From Thermodesulfobacteriota bacterium (GTDB lineage: Bacteria; Desulfobacterota_D; UBA1144; Nemesobacterales; CSP1-2), in NCBI GenBank assembly GCA_035559815.1, contig DATMAT010000065.1, forward strand, positions 1 to 63,156: 63,156 nt of DNA. Reading direction: 5' to 3'. The notes beneath the pieces are model-generated. The model saw nothing but the letters and a program-made list of their open reading frames with translations, made no database searches and was not told where the DNA came from. Numbering within the stretch: the stretch's first letter is position 1; each line of letters opens with the position of its first letter. The translations under genes were made by a program, and so were the position numbers. This document shows, one piece after another, positions 16,479 through 26,053 of this stretch.

Positions 16479-17684
16479 ATGACCTTTCCCAGTCCGGAAG
16501 AACAAATCGAGATAATTAGAAGGGGAACGGAAGAGATAATCTCCGAAGAGGAGCTTTTAGCCAAGTTTAAAAAATCGGCGGAAATGGGAGAACCGCTTAG
16601 GATTAAAGCCGGGTTTGACCCTACTGCGCCCGACCTACACCTGGGACATTGCCTACTGCTTAGGAAACTACGTGATTTTCAGGACCTGGGGCACACCGTG
16701 GTCTTTCTAATCGGGGATTTCACCGCCATGATAGGCGACCCTTCAGGAAGGACTGAAACCAGGCCTCCCTTAACCGAGGACGAGGTGGTGGAAAACGCAA
16801 AGACATACGAAAGACAGGTCTTCAAAATCCTGAGAAAGGATAGAACCGAGGTTGTCTTCAATTCCTCCTGGCTAAAGAAAATGAGCGCGGAAGAATTGCT
16901 CAGGCTGGCCTCTCTGGAGAACGTGGCCAGGATGCTCGAACGGGACGATTTTCACAAGCGCTATAAATCTGGCATCCCTATTACCATTAAAGAGTTTCTG
17001 TACCCACTTATCCAAGCCTACGATTCCGCAAACATCAGGGCGGACGTGGAGTTAGGGGGCACCGACCAGAAATTTAACATTCTTCTAGGCCGGGATGTTC
17101 AGAGATATTTTGGTCAGGAGCCCCAAGTAGCGATTTTTCTCCCCATCCTGGAGGGTATCGACGGCGTGAGGAAGATGTCGAAATCGCTTGGGAATTATAT
17201 AGCGGTTGAGGACACGCCCGAGGATATATTTGGAAAGGTTATGTCCGTATCCGATGAGCTCATGTGGAGATACTTTGAGCTTTTAAGTTCCCGTTCCCCG
17301 GAAGAAATCAAGAAGATGAAGTCGGAGTGGCATCCTATGGATGCCAAGAAAACCCTGGCATATGAAATTACCTCCTGGTTTCACGGAGAGGATAGCGCCG
17401 CCAATGCCCGAAAGGATTTTGAAATCAAGTTCTCCGAAAGAGAGTTTCCGGAGGATGCCCGGGAGATTTTACTGGATAAAAAAAACGGCTCAACCATCCT
17501 GGATTTGGTGGTGAATTCGTCGGAGAGGGTCAAAAGCCGGGGGGAAGCGAAGAGGCTGATAGAGCAGGGTGGGGTGACCGTTGACGGAGAAAAGATCACC
17601 GACCCAAAGGCCGTAGTTCCGCATAGAAAACTACTCAGGGTGAAAATAGGCAAGAGAGAGTTTGTCAAAGTCAGGCAGAATTAG
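16479..17684 (+). CDS. tyrS: Tyrosyl-tRNA synthetase
   Basis: This 401-residue class Ic synthetase charges tRNA-Tyr. The HIGH-type motif is HLGH at residues 54-57, the KMSKS loop is at 232-236 ([11 protein letters not shown]), and a C-terminal S4 RNA-binding domain (about 335-395, [21 protein letters not shown]) is complete. The sequence [12 protein letters not shown] and the [11 protein letters not shown] pocket identify the TyrRS branch rather than TrpRS. It is preceded by 79 bp after the Anbu cluster. A GCGGA precedes the ATG. No T-box or other leader is apparent. Confidence 0.97.
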   Translation: MTFPSPEEQIEIIRRGTEEIISEEELLAKFKKSAEMGEPLRIKAGFDPTAPDLHLGHCLLLRKLRDFQDLGHTVVFLIGDFTAMIGDPSGRTETRPPLTEDEVVENAKTYERQVFKILRKDRTEVVFNSSWLKKMSAEELLRLASLENVARMLERDDFHKRYKSGIPITIKEFLYPLIQAYDSANIRADVELGGTDQKFNILLGRDVQRYFGQEPQVAIFLPILEGIDGVRKMSKSLGNYIAVEDTPEDIFGKVMSVSDELMWRYFELLSSRSPEEIKKMKSEWHPMDAKKTLAYEITSWFHGEDSAANARKDFEIKFSEREFPEDAREILLDKKNGSTILDLVVNSSERVKSRGEAKRLIEQGGVTVDGEKITDPKAVVPHRKLLRVKIGKREFVKVRQN

Positions 17685-17714
17685 GAGTAAATCAAATTTC
17701 ATTTGACAAATAAC

Positions 17715-17743
17715 GTAGAGACGACCCGGCGGGTCGTCTCTAC
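17715..17743. repeat. Perfect 13-bp-arm hairpin downstream of tyrS
   Basis: The arms GTAGAGACGACCC (17715-17727) and GGGTCGTCTCTAC (17731-17743) are fully complementary around a GGC loop. No T-tract follows on either strand, so it is not a standard intrinsic terminator. The GTAGAGACG...CGTCTCTAC layout resembles short palindromic repeats dispersed in many bacterial genomes. It sits between two converging genes. Confidence 0.75.
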
Positions 17744-17802
17744 AATACCTATCCGATTAATTCTTGAGTAACCACGAGTATTCTACTGTCATATCTCATG
17801 AA

Positions 17803-18513
17803 TTAAACATGTTTGATTAATCCCATAAGAAACCGATTAAGGGAATCCACAGATTTCTTTGAGTTGATATACCTGAATCGAATAAAGGGCAAAATGAGGT
17901 ATGGTCTGGAGGCGAAGTATTTTAGCGTTTTCCACTTGTCTATATTTCCGGAGTGGTTATAAATGGAGCCCATGTCCGGAATGATTTCGGCTGATTCGTC
18001 GGAGATCGACCGCACCGAGAGAACAGGGGTTCCGCTCTGCATCGCCGCTTCCGCTACACCCCAGGTTTCCATATCCACGCATAAGGCTCCGGTTATGTCA
18101 AACAGTCTTCTTTTCTCCATAGGGTCGTGGATGAACCTGTTTTCCGTGAGTATCCCGCCTTTTTTAACACCGCTTCCTGAGTCGGGTATGCAAGTAGCCA
18201 GCTCTCTTTTCTCATTCTTTTTCAGGCTTAAAACCCAATTTCCTATCACTAAGTCTCCGACTCTAAGGTCGGGATGGAGCGCCCCTCCGTGTCCGGCGGA
18301 TATGATTAGCTCCGGTTTAAACTTCTGTATTATAAAACTCGCTCCCTTCCTTGCCCTCCTTATCCCGACTCCGGTTTGGACTATAACTACGGGCTTCCCG
18401 TGAACATTACCTCTTATATATTCCAGTTCTTCCCATTTTCCCTCCTCGGTTTTTGGGATTATGCCATTGAGACGTTTTATTTCATCCCAGGTTGCAGCAA
18501 GGATCGCTACCAA
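17803..18513 (-). CDS. Nucleoside phosphorylase/nucleosidase-superfamily protein
   Basis: This 236-residue protein belongs to the PNP/UDP phosphorylase superfamily (MTA/SAH nucleosidase type). Signature pieces are QTGVGIRRARKGASFIIQKF, ELIISAGHGGALHPDLRVGD and CVDMETWGVAEAA, the last giving the ribose-binding Met-Glu. It starts with TTG at 18513, ten bases after a GGAG; no nearer ATG is in frame. Members of this branch include MTA/SAH nucleosidase, futalosine hydrolase and the hopanoid-linked phosphorylase HpnG, and I cannot choose between them. It is the last gene of the minus-strand uvrA-uppP group, 47 bp after uppP. Confidence 0.75.
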   Translation of the reverse strand: MVAILAATWDEIKRLNGIIPKTEEGKWEELEYIRGNVHGKPVVIVQTGVGIRRARKGASFIIQKFKPELIISAGHGGALHPDLRVGDLVIGNWVLSLKKNEKRELATCIPDSGSGVKKGGILTENRFIHDPMEKRRLFDITGALCVDMETWGVAEAAMQSGTPVLSVRSISDESAEIIPDMGSIYNHSGNIDKWKTLKYFASRPYLILPFIRFRYINSKKSVDSLNRFLMGLIKHV

Positions 18514-18560
18514 ATTGAGAATGCTCCGGTGGGTTGTTCGTTTTAAATCACATTACATAG

Positions 18561-19397
18561 CTACTTCAATATGTAGATGGGGGCTTCTACAAACGATTTC
18601 CCCAGGTAGAGCAGCACGATAAAAGCGGCTAGTAAAATGCGATAAACGACAAAGACATTGTAGCTCTTTGTCTGGACGTATCTTATCAGATACTTAATGC
18701 TCAGGAATCCAAAGGTAGCCGATGCCAGGATTCCGGCCAGAAACGGGGTGCTTAATACGGTTGAATATTCTATATGTCGTGATTCCAGTAATATGGCTCC
18801 GAATATAAGAGGCGTACTCAGCAGGAAGGAAAACCTGGCCGCCTCGTCTCTCCGGAAATTCCTTACCAGTGCTCCGGCAATGCTAGCCCCGGAACGGGAC
18901 ACGCCCGGAATTATGGCCAGGGCCTGGGCAACACCTATTATCAGGCAGTCGCAGATACCCATTTCTGAAACTTCTTTCTCCTTTACCGAGAACCTGTCCG
19001 TGAGGTAAAGAACTATTCCAAAGAAAAAGACCGAGAACGCGATGGCCAGCGGATGCCGGAGTATTCCCGCAGCCTGTTCTTCAAATATCAGCCCGGCTAA
19101 CGCCCCGGGTATGGTGGCAATGATGATAAATAACCCTGTCTTACCATTTGGATGGTTCCGGAAGCTTTTGGAGAATAAAGCTCGAACAAAATCCTGGGCA
19201 ATCATCAAAAAATCCCGCCAGAAGTAGTAGACAACGGCCAGGAGTGTACCGATGTGTAGGGCCATGTCAAAGGCTAGCCCGGGGTCCTTCCAGGAAAAGA
19301 ACCAGGGCACCAAAGCCAGATGTGCCGTGCTGCTTATGGGAAGAAATTCGGTAATCCCCTGAACAATCCCCAGAACTATAGACTGTAGTAGGTCCAA
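18561..19397 (-). CDS. uppP: Undecaprenyl-diphosphatase (UppP/BacA)
   Basis: This 278-residue inner-membrane phosphatase recycles undecaprenyl diphosphate, the lipid carrier of cell-wall synthesis. Overexpression gives bacitracin resistance. Both family motifs are visible: ITEFLPISSTAHL at residues 15-27, including the catalytic Glu17, and PGVSRSGASI at 164-173. There are about eight membrane helices. It is encoded directly after uvrA with a 15-bp gap, so it is probably in one transcript with uvrA. Confidence 0.95.
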   Translation of the reverse strand: MDLLQSIVLGIVQGITEFLPISSTAHLALVPWFFSWKDPGLAFDMALHIGTLLAVVYYFWRDFLMIAQDFVRALFSKSFRNHPNGKTGLFIIIATIPGALAGLIFEEQAAGILRHPLAIAFSVFFFGIVLYLTDRFSVKEKEVSEMGICDCLIIGVAQALAIIPGVSRSGASIAGALVRNFRRDEAARFSFLLSTPLIFGAILLESRHIEYSTVLSTPFLAGILASATFGFLSIKYLIRYVQTKSYNVFVVYRILLAAFIVLLYLGKSFVEAPIYILK

Positions 19398-19412
19398 TGA
19401 GCTTTCCCTGAA

Positions 19413-22253
19413 TTAAGAAGATGGTCTTTCCAGAACCCTTTTCAAGAATATACCGGTATACGATCCTTCAACCTGCGATACCTCTTCCGGCGTCCCGTAT
19501 GCTACTATACGGCCACCTTCTTCTCCTCCCTCCGGTCCCAGGTCAATTACGTAATCCGCACATTTTATGACATCGAGATTATGCTCGATTACTATTACCG
19601 TGTTCCCCACATCGACGAGTCTGTGAATTACCTCCAGTAGTTTTTTTACATCGTCAAAATGAAGGCCGATGGTAGGCTCATCCAGGATGTAGAGCGTCCT
19701 GCCGGTAGCCCGGCGTGATAGCTCTTTGGCCAGTTTTATCCTCTGAGCTTCGCCACCGGAGAGGGTGGTAGCAGGCTGTCCCAGTCTGATATAATCGAGC
19801 CCAACGTCATGAAGAACTGCTAGCTTGGATTTTATGTAAGGGACATTGTCAAAGAATTCAAGCGCCTCGCTCACGGTCATATCCAGAACATCGGCTATGC
19901 TTTTTCCCCTGTACTTAACCTCTAATGTCTCGGAGCTGTACCTTTTTCCCAGGCACTGCTCACACTTCACATATACATCCGGAAGGAAATGCATCTCTAT
20001 TTTTACCGTTCCCTCGCCCTTGCATTCAATGCACCTACCATCCTGGACATTAAAGCTAAACCTTCCCGGTTTAAACCCGCGCATCTTCGCCTCGGGCAGC
20101 ATGGAGAAGAGGTCTCTTATAGGGGTGAAGAGCCCGGTGTAGGTAGCAGGGTTTGACCTGGGCGTACGGCCTATGGGGGATTGGTCGACATTCACTACCT
20201 TGTTGATTTCATCATCTCCGATGATTTCAGAGTGTTTACCTACTTTATCCTTGCCGTCATATAGCTTTGCACAAAGAGCATTGTGTAGAGTGTCGATAGC
20301 CAGCGTGCTTTTTCCGGAGCCGGAGACCCCGGTGACACAGGTGAATACCCGGAGTGGAAACGAGACGTCTACATTTTTCAGGTTGTTTTCGCATGCCCCT
20401 TTTATGGTTATATATCCATCTGGTTTTCTTCTGGTTGTGGGGATAGATATGGAGAGTTCCCGGGAGAGATACTTGCCGGTTAGAGACTTTTCGTTTCTCA
20501 TTAAATTCAGGATATCTCCCTGGGCAATGACCCATCCTCCATTTTCGCCCGCTCCCGGCCCCAAGTCGATGATATGATCGGCATTCCTTATGGTCTCTTC
20601 ATCGTGCTCTACTATGATGATGGTGTTTCCGCTATCTCTTAGAGATTTTAGGGTGTGGATGAGTCTCTTGTTGTCCCGTGGATGAAGACCGATTGTCGGT
20701 TCATCGAGCACGTAGGTGATTCCGGTGAGCTTAGAACCGACCTGAGTTGCCAGCCGAATTCGTTGAGCCTCGCCGCCGGAGAGCGAGGGCGCGGTTCGGT
20801 CGAGGGTTAGGTAACTAAGCCCCACGTTGTTAAGGAAGCTGAGACGAGAGTTTATCTCTTTGAGTATCCTATTGCCGATTTCTGCTGCTCGGCCGGTAAA
20901 ATCAAGGTTCTCGAAAAACCGGGTGCACTCATCCACCGACATTTTCGTTATATCGTGTATAGATTTTTCATTGATCAGCACGGATAGGCTCTCCTTTTTG
21001 AGCCTTGCCCCATGGCAGGAGGGACAACTAACCGTGCGTATATACTTAGAAAAGGCCTCTCTGACCTCTTCTGACTCCGTTTCGCTGTACCACTCTGAAA
21101 TAACCCCGATCACCCCGGGAAATGTATCCCAATATTCATCCACCCATCTTCCTCTATCCCTGTGGAATTTGATTTTTTCCTCGCCCGAGCCGTACAGGAT
21201 AATGTTTCTGATTTTAGCGGGAAGCTTCTTTAGAGGGGTTTTCAGGCTAAATTTGTAGTGCCTGGCCACCGAATCTAGTATTCGGCTGAAGTAGCTTGAG
21301 TTTCTCCAGGGGATTATGGCGCCTTCCTGGATAGACTTATCCCAGGTTTCAATCACCAGTTCCGGATCAAAAAAGGATTTTACTCCCAATCCCTGACATT
21401 CAGGACAGGCCCCGTAAGGGCTGTTGAAAGAAAACAGCCGTGGGGAGACCTCCGGGTAGCTTATACCACAGTTAGGACAGGCAAACTTCTCGCTGAAGGT
21501 AATACCTTCTCCATCCCCGCTTTCCACCCTGACCACCCCTTTTCCACGCTTGAGGGCCAGCTTCAGGGAATCTTCGACCCGGCTGGCTAGGTTTTCGCTG
21601 CGAGGAAGTGAGGAATTGGCCGGGCCCAGCATTATTATATCGACCAGGAGTTCGATGGTGTGTTTTTTCTGTTTTTCTAGGTGGATTTCATCCTCAAGGT
21701 CGAAGAGTTTCCCATCGATTCTTACCCTGAGGAATCCCTGCCGGCGAAGCTCTTCCAGCTCCTTTTTGTATTCCCCTTTTCTACCCTGAACAATCGGGGA
21801 GAAGATGGTTATCTTTTTGCCGGTGCCTAGCGAGAGCACCCTTTCTACCATTTTATCCAGGTTCTGTGCGGATATTTCCGTCCCGCAGTGGTAGCAGTGC
21901 GGTTTTCCCAGTCGGGCAAAGAGTAATCGGAGAAAGTCATAAATCTCGGTTATCGTGCCCACCGTCGAGCGTGGGTTTCTTTGAAAGGTCTTTTGGTCTA
22001 CGGATATGGATGGGGAGAGACCCTCGATCGAATCCAAGTCCGGTTTGTCTATTTTTTCCACAAACTGCCGGGCGTACGCGGAGAGCGACTCCATGTATCT
22101 TCTCTGTCCCTCGGCAAAGATGGTATCGAATGCCAGGGAGGATTTGCCGGAGCCGCTTACCCCGGTTACGACGATGAAGCTATCCCTGGGGATCTTTAGG
22201 TCTATATTCTTTAGATTATGCTCTCTCGCCCCGATAATCTTAATCGTTTCCAA
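19413..22253 (-). CDS. uvrA: Excinuclease ABC subunit A
   Basis: This 946-residue DNA-damage sensor ATPase of nucleotide excision repair forms a dimer that loads UvrB. Two ABC modules are visible: Walker A GVSGSGKSSLAFDT near residue 31 and GVSGSGKSTLAIDT in the second half. Two LSGGEAQRI signatures and two VLDEPTIGL/ILDEPTIGL Walker B segments follow. The zinc-binding CxxC pairs are present (FACPNCGISYPE, YGACPECQGLG, GRCIECKGEG, VKCEQCLGKRY). The length is normal. It is the first of the minus-strand group, followed by uppP. No LexA box was recognised upstream, and I did not see a clear promoter. Confidence 0.98.
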   Translation of the reverse strand: METIKIIGAREHNLKNIDLKIPRDSFIVVTGVSGSGKSSLAFDTIFAEGQRRYMESLSAYARQFVEKIDKPDLDSIEGLSPSISVDQKTFQRNPRSTVGTITEIYDFLRLLFARLGKPHCYHCGTEISAQNLDKMVERVLSLGTGKKITIFSPIVQGRKGEYKKELEELRRQGFLRVRIDGKLFDLEDEIHLEKQKKHTIELLVDIIMLGPANSSLPRSENLASRVEDSLKLALKRGKGVVRVESGDGEGITFSEKFACPNCGISYPEVSPRLFSFNSPYGACPECQGLGVKSFFDPELVIETWDKSIQEGAIIPWRNSSYFSRILDSVARHYKFSLKTPLKKLPAKIRNIILYGSGEEKIKFHRDRGRWVDEYWDTFPGVIGVISEWYSETESEEVREAFSKYIRTVSCPSCHGARLKKESLSVLINEKSIHDITKMSVDECTRFFENLDFTGRAAEIGNRILKEINSRLSFLNNVGLSYLTLDRTAPSLSGGEAQRIRLATQVGSKLTGITYVLDEPTIGLHPRDNKRLIHTLKSLRDSGNTIIIVEHDEETIRNADHIIDLGPGAGENGGWVIAQGDILNLMRNEKSLTGKYLSRELSISIPTTRRKPDGYITIKGACENNLKNVDVSFPLRVFTCVTGVSGSGKSTLAIDTLHNALCAKLYDGKDKVGKHSEIIGDDEINKVVNVDQSPIGRTPRSNPATYTGLFTPIRDLFSMLPEAKMRGFKPGRFSFNVQDGRCIECKGEGTVKIEMHFLPDVYVKCEQCLGKRYSSETLEVKYRGKSIADVLDMTVSEALEFFDNVPYIKSKLAVLHDVGLDYIRLGQPATTLSGGEAQRIKLAKELSRRATGRTLYILDEPTIGLHFDDVKKLLEVIHRLVDVGNTVIVIEHNLDVIKCADYVIDLGPEGGEEGGRIVAYGTPEEVSQVEGSYTGIFLKRVLERPSS

Positions 22254-22453
22254 AGTAGCTTTATTTTACCTGGTATTGCCAGCTTGATGAATTAACAGCT
22301 CTTGATTTAGTAACGGTATTTTGTAGGGAGCGCAAACCTGTGCAGAGCACTTCGGCCTCTCGGTGTAAACTCCGTCGAAGCATAGGCGTTACTTACACCG
22401 GCACATGCAAAAAATTGGGTAGAAGTTAGATTAAAGTAAAATGGACGAAGGGC

Positions 22454-23158
22454 TTATTTCTCCCTGCATCTATCTATAAAAGCCCTGAAAATTCTCTTTG
22501 AGGTCCCGCTTTCCTCCCTTTCCGGGTGCCACTGAATGCCGATAATGAAATGATCTTCCTTCTCTATAGCTTCGATGATTCCATCGGGGCACCGGGCAGA
22601 GATTTTAAGTCCCTTTCCCACTGCTTTCACCGACTGGTGGTGATAACTCTTTGTAGAAAAGTTTTTCTCTTTGACGATTTCTCCAAGGAGGGTGCCGTCT
22701 TCGACGAGGATTTCATGTAGGGCCCCTTTTTCATGGACGATTGCGCTAGAAATCATCGAAGGAATATCTTGATAAAGAGATCCTCCAAAGAACACGTTTA
22801 TTAGCTGCATTCCACCGCATATGCCTAAAACCGGAATGTTTTGCTTTAAAGCCTCGTCCAGTATAACCATCTCCGATTCTGTTCTTTCTTTACTCATGAG
22901 TCTTAATTTCGGGTGAGGCTCTTCGTTGTAGTATTTGGGGTCCATATCCCTCCCCCCCGGGAGAAGAAGCCCGTCGATATTTGCTACAGCATCCCTAAGG
23001 ACGGAGCTTTTTTCACATAGTGATGGAAGAAGGATAGGGATACCACCGGCTTCGGCAATAGCTCTGGCGTAGGTTGTTTCTATGAGGTAACAGTTTTCTT
23101 TTAACTCATCCGCCTTTATTTCGGTGGTTATTCCTATTAACGGGCTGCTGTTTCTCAT
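22454..23158 (-). CDS. Class I glutamine amidotransferase, PuuD-like (peptidase C26)
   Basis: This 234-residue protein belongs to the gamma-glutamyl-GABA hydrolase type amidotransferases. The nucleophile is Cys114 in VLGICGGMQLINVFFGG, and the His211/Glu213 pair lies in GIQWHPEREE. The LLLPGGRDMDPKYYNEEP segment is typical of the family. Most relatives read GICRGxQ at the nucleophile; here the residue after Cys is Gly. It may cleave gamma-glutamyl amides in polyamine catabolism, but no puu genes are nearby, so the role is uncertain. The TCTT/ATGAG start context is weak. It stands apart from uvrA (200 bp, no visible element). Confidence 0.85.
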   Translation of the reverse strand: MRNSSPLIGITTEIKADELKENCYLIETTYARAIAEAGGIPILLPSLCEKSSVLRDAVANIDGLLLPGGRDMDPKYYNEEPHPKLRLMSKERTESEMVILDEALKQNIPVLGICGGMQLINVFFGGSLYQDIPSMISSAIVHEKGALHEILVEDGTLLGEIVKEKNFSTKSYHHQSVKAVGKGLKISARCPDGIIEAIEKEDHFIIGIQWHPEREESGTSKRIFRAFIDRCREK

Positions 23159-23303
23159 GGGAGCATCTTAATTCTAGCCTAAATTTGCGAAAAAAAACAT
23201 TCCACGAGGTGCATGTTTTAACAGGACAGTCTAATCGGCTACCTTCGGATTTTTTATCATGTATGTGTTTGATTTCCTCCTGCGTTTAGTTTATTAATTT
23301 CTT

Positions 23304-24071
23304 ATGGCACATAGTTCGCTAATCGTTTATGAGCCACTCGATGCCTTTGTCGATAAAAGCGAGTACTGGAATAGCTATGTGTCTTTTTACGAACAATACT
23401 GGGGCGGGCCGACTTCACCCTATGGAGTTTGGTTTGGACAGGAATACGAGAATTTCAGGCGAGCTTTTTCCGACTACCTAGATATTGAGGAAGATGAGAT
23501 TATGGACTGTTATTTTATGAAGGACAAGAATGGCAAATACTATGTGTGTCCCTTCGGCTCGTCTGCAAAACCCTACGTACTGAACTCGGAAAATCATGTA
23601 CCAATACATTGGTTCTTGTTATTCATGGATGAAGAAAGGGAATATTTTTTCACCCCTTGGGGGTTCGCCGGTATTAGCTACGATACAAGGATTAATCTCG
23701 GTTTTGATAGGCTGAAGGAGTCAGACGCTATTCTTGGCGGTGTCTTGAAGAAGTTCGAGCAAGCCGGGCCTAAATTCTCTTTCTCTCATGAGATTAGCCT
23801 GATCCGGGCCGGAATTGCTGACCTTAAAAACTGGCTCGGCCAGTTCGACCCATCCGGATTTTTGGTCCTAAATTACGGGGAGATAAGCTCTTACATTCAT
23901 CCCTATACCTTGAAGAACGAACGATCCGTGAACGACATCTGGCAGATGCTTTCTCTCTTGCGTGAGGGTCGTGTCGAGGAAGCTCACTCGTTGCTGATAG
24001 TCTTGAATGAGAAATGGGAAGACATAAGGAGAAAAGCATCCGGGGAGATAGAGAAGTTCACCGTTCAATAG
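23304..24071 (+). CDS. Uncharacterised 255-residue protein
   Basis: I do not recognise this family. It is soluble with no signal peptide or membrane segment, rich in aromatic residues (WNSYVSFYEQYWGGP, HWFLLFMDEEREYFFTPW), and contains two cysteines near the middle (DCYFMKD and YYVCPFGSS). The C-terminal half is helical with a long charged helix. No clear Shine-Dalgarno lies before the ATG. It is transcribed away from the amidotransferase gene and converges with the M28 peptidase gene, their ends 25 bp apart. The open frame is far longer than expected by chance and has the composition of a real protein, so it is very likely expressed. Confidence 0.75.
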   Translation: MAHSSLIVYEPLDAFVDKSEYWNSYVSFYEQYWGGPTSPYGVWFGQEYENFRRAFSDYLDIEEDEIMDCYFMKDKNGKYYVCPFGSSAKPYVLNSENHVPIHWFLLFMDEEREYFFTPWGFAGISYDTRINLGFDRLKESDAILGGVLKKFEQAGPKFSFSHEISLIRAGIADLKNWLGQFDPSGFLVLNYGEISSYIHPYTLKNERSVNDIWQMLSLLREGRVEEAHSLLIVLNEKWEDIRRKASGEIEKFTVQ

Positions 24072-24096
24072 TCACCCCTAAGCGATGGCTGGTGGG

Positions 24097-25905
24097 TTAA
24101 TTCAAATTAGGTCTCGGCTCGGGAACGATGCTCAGGGTCATACGTCTATTGCCCCTTAGAACTACAACCTCGGTTGGGATTCCTGGTTTTGTTTGACCTA
24201 GGGCATAAACATAGTCGTATATGTTCTTTATTGTCTTTTGGTCCAGTCCGATTATTATATCGCTCCTTCTAAGACCAGCTTTCTCCGCCGGACTCCCCTT
24301 CTTCACTCCCATGAGTTTTACGCCGTCCGGTTCTTCGGAGTAATCCGGTATGGTACCTAAATAAACGCTGAAGCGGGTGGGGGTCTTTTGTTCCTCTTTT
24401 ACTGCGGAAAAAGCGATCCTGGTGGGCATTCCATCCAGTTCCCAAATAAGACCGGAAATGAGTTCAAGGATTTTCTTTATTCCTTCGGTATTGATTTTCT
24501 GCCAATCATCGTCCGGCGTGTGGTAATCCTGGTGCACTCCGGTAAAAAACTGGAGCACCGGGATATCCCGTGCATAAAATACCGTCTGGTCGCTGGGGGC
24601 AAAACCGGAATCGGATATCTTTAAGGCTAAATTGAAATTCGAATTGGCCTTATCAAGAAGGGGCTTCCATCGGGGGGATGAGCCTGCACCTAGGACAGTG
24701 AGCGTATCCTTCTCCATTCGGCCAATCATATCCATATTGATCATGGCCACCGTTCTTTCCAATGGAATTGCCGGATTTTTGACATAGTGAGATGAGCCAA
24801 GAAGGCCTAGTTCTTCCGCCGAAAAGGCGATGAAAAGGATACTTCTCTTGAGTGAGCTTCTATTATGAGAGAAATAGTCAGCGAGTTCTAAGAGTCCGGC
24901 GACCCCCGAAGCGTTGTCATCCGCTCCGTTGTGAATCTTCCCTTTAGTCCTATCCTCTATACCCCTGGATGCCCTGTCCCCCAAGCCTATGTGGTCGTAG
25001 TGGGCCCCCACGATTATCACTTCGTTTTTTGAATAGGGGTCTGATCCCGGCAAAAAGCCTACTACATTAGAAGTAACGCTGTTTTCTTTTATGAGTTCGG
25101 TTTGAATATGGACTTTTACCCCGGGCATGTAGAAGGAATGGGTTTTTTTCTTCGATAGCTTCAACTCCAGGTCTTTTCCATTTTCTCCCACGGCTCTGAA
25201 GATTTCCTCGGCGATGGCCTTTTTCAGCATTACGGCTTGAATTCCTGAATCGGTGAAAGAAAGATCATATCTCAAACCCCCTAAGTACTCTTCTTCTTGA
25301 GAGAAAGGCGCAACGAATATTATTCCCTTTGCACCCTTCTCCCTTGCGTTAATGGCCTTGTAGCGTAGTGAGGCAAATTCAAAAAATGGACTTTTAGGGT
25401 CAGGGGTATAACGTAGTACCATGACGATTTTGTCCCTTACATCTAATTCCGTATAGTCATCGTAGTTGAGCTTGGGGGCGCTTATTCCATATCCGGCAAA
25501 GACCAGTTCTCCATGTATATTGCCGCTTGCTGAGAATCCTAGGGGAAGAAAATCACTGCCCGGTTCCAGTTCTGATCTCCTGTTCCTTGATTCTATCGCG
25601 AAATAGTTCCTCTTTCCTAGTTTGATGCCCGATGTAAACGAAAAATCCTGTAAATAAGTCCCGTTCTCTCCTAAGGGCTTTAGTCCAATCCTCTTGAAGT
25701 TGGTGGCAATGTAGTCAGCGGCTTTTTCGCATCCCTCTGTCCCGGCCTTTCTTCCCTTTAATTCATCTGAAGCCAGATAACGTACATGGGACAGGATTTC
25801 TTGAGCGGTTATACCGGGGTTTTCTACGTTTTTATGGCTTTCGGCCGAAAAAGGAAGAATTAAAAAGAAAAGTAGTAAAAGATGGGTGAGATAGCGTCCT
25901 ATCAT
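24097..25905 (-). CDS. Exported M28-family zinc aminopeptidase with PA and PDZ domains
   Basis: This 602-residue protein has a Sec signal peptide ending near residue 22 (FLILPFSAES). The M28 metallopeptidase domain is preceded by a PA-type insertion (about 120-250) with FVAPFSQEEEYLGG. Zinc ligands are seen in VGAHYDHIG, HNGADDNASGV, AEELGLLGS, INMDMIGRM and DYHTPDDDW, the usual His-Asp-Glu-Asp-His set. A PDZ domain (about 505-595, GSPAEKAGLRRSDIIIGLDQ) closes the protein. It probably trims peptides in the periplasm or at the outer membrane. It converges with the unknown gene at 23304 and is divergent from the membrane protein at 26054. Confidence 0.93.
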   Translation of the reverse strand: MIGRYLTHLLLLFFLILPFSAESHKNVENPGITAQEILSHVRYLASDELKGRKAGTEGCEKAADYIATNFKRIGLKPLGENGTYLQDFSFTSGIKLGKRNYFAIESRNRRSELEPGSDFLPLGFSASGNIHGELVFAGYGISAPKLNYDDYTELDVRDKIVMVLRYTPDPKSPFFEFASLRYKAINAREKGAKGIIFVAPFSQEEEYLGGLRYDLSFTDSGIQAVMLKKAIAEEIFRAVGENGKDLELKLSKKKTHSFYMPGVKVHIQTELIKENSVTSNVVGFLPGSDPYSKNEVIIVGAHYDHIGLGDRASRGIEDRTKGKIHNGADDNASGVAGLLELADYFSHNRSSLKRSILFIAFSAEELGLLGSSHYVKNPAIPLERTVAMINMDMIGRMEKDTLTVLGAGSSPRWKPLLDKANSNFNLALKISDSGFAPSDQTVFYARDIPVLQFFTGVHQDYHTPDDDWQKINTEGIKKILELISGLIWELDGMPTRIAFSAVKEEQKTPTRFSVYLGTIPDYSEEPDGVKLMGVKKGSPAEKAGLRRSDIIIGLDQKTIKNIYDYVYALGQTKPGIPTEVVVLRGNRRMTLSIVPEPRPNLN

Positions 25906-26053
25906 TATGCTTAATATGATATCATACAGTAAACCGGCGACTTTAATAGGATATCTTACATAAAATTCTAGGGTTTAGGTTGACACTTCCCCATCTCTTA
26001 TGATATAAATTAGTCGGTTTGATGTATTAGCAACCGGACGAATCTCAGGCAAG

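Noticed and set aside
17715-17743. Reading the tyrS-downstream hairpin as a standard intrinsic terminator
   Set aside because: Neither strand has a U-run after the stem.
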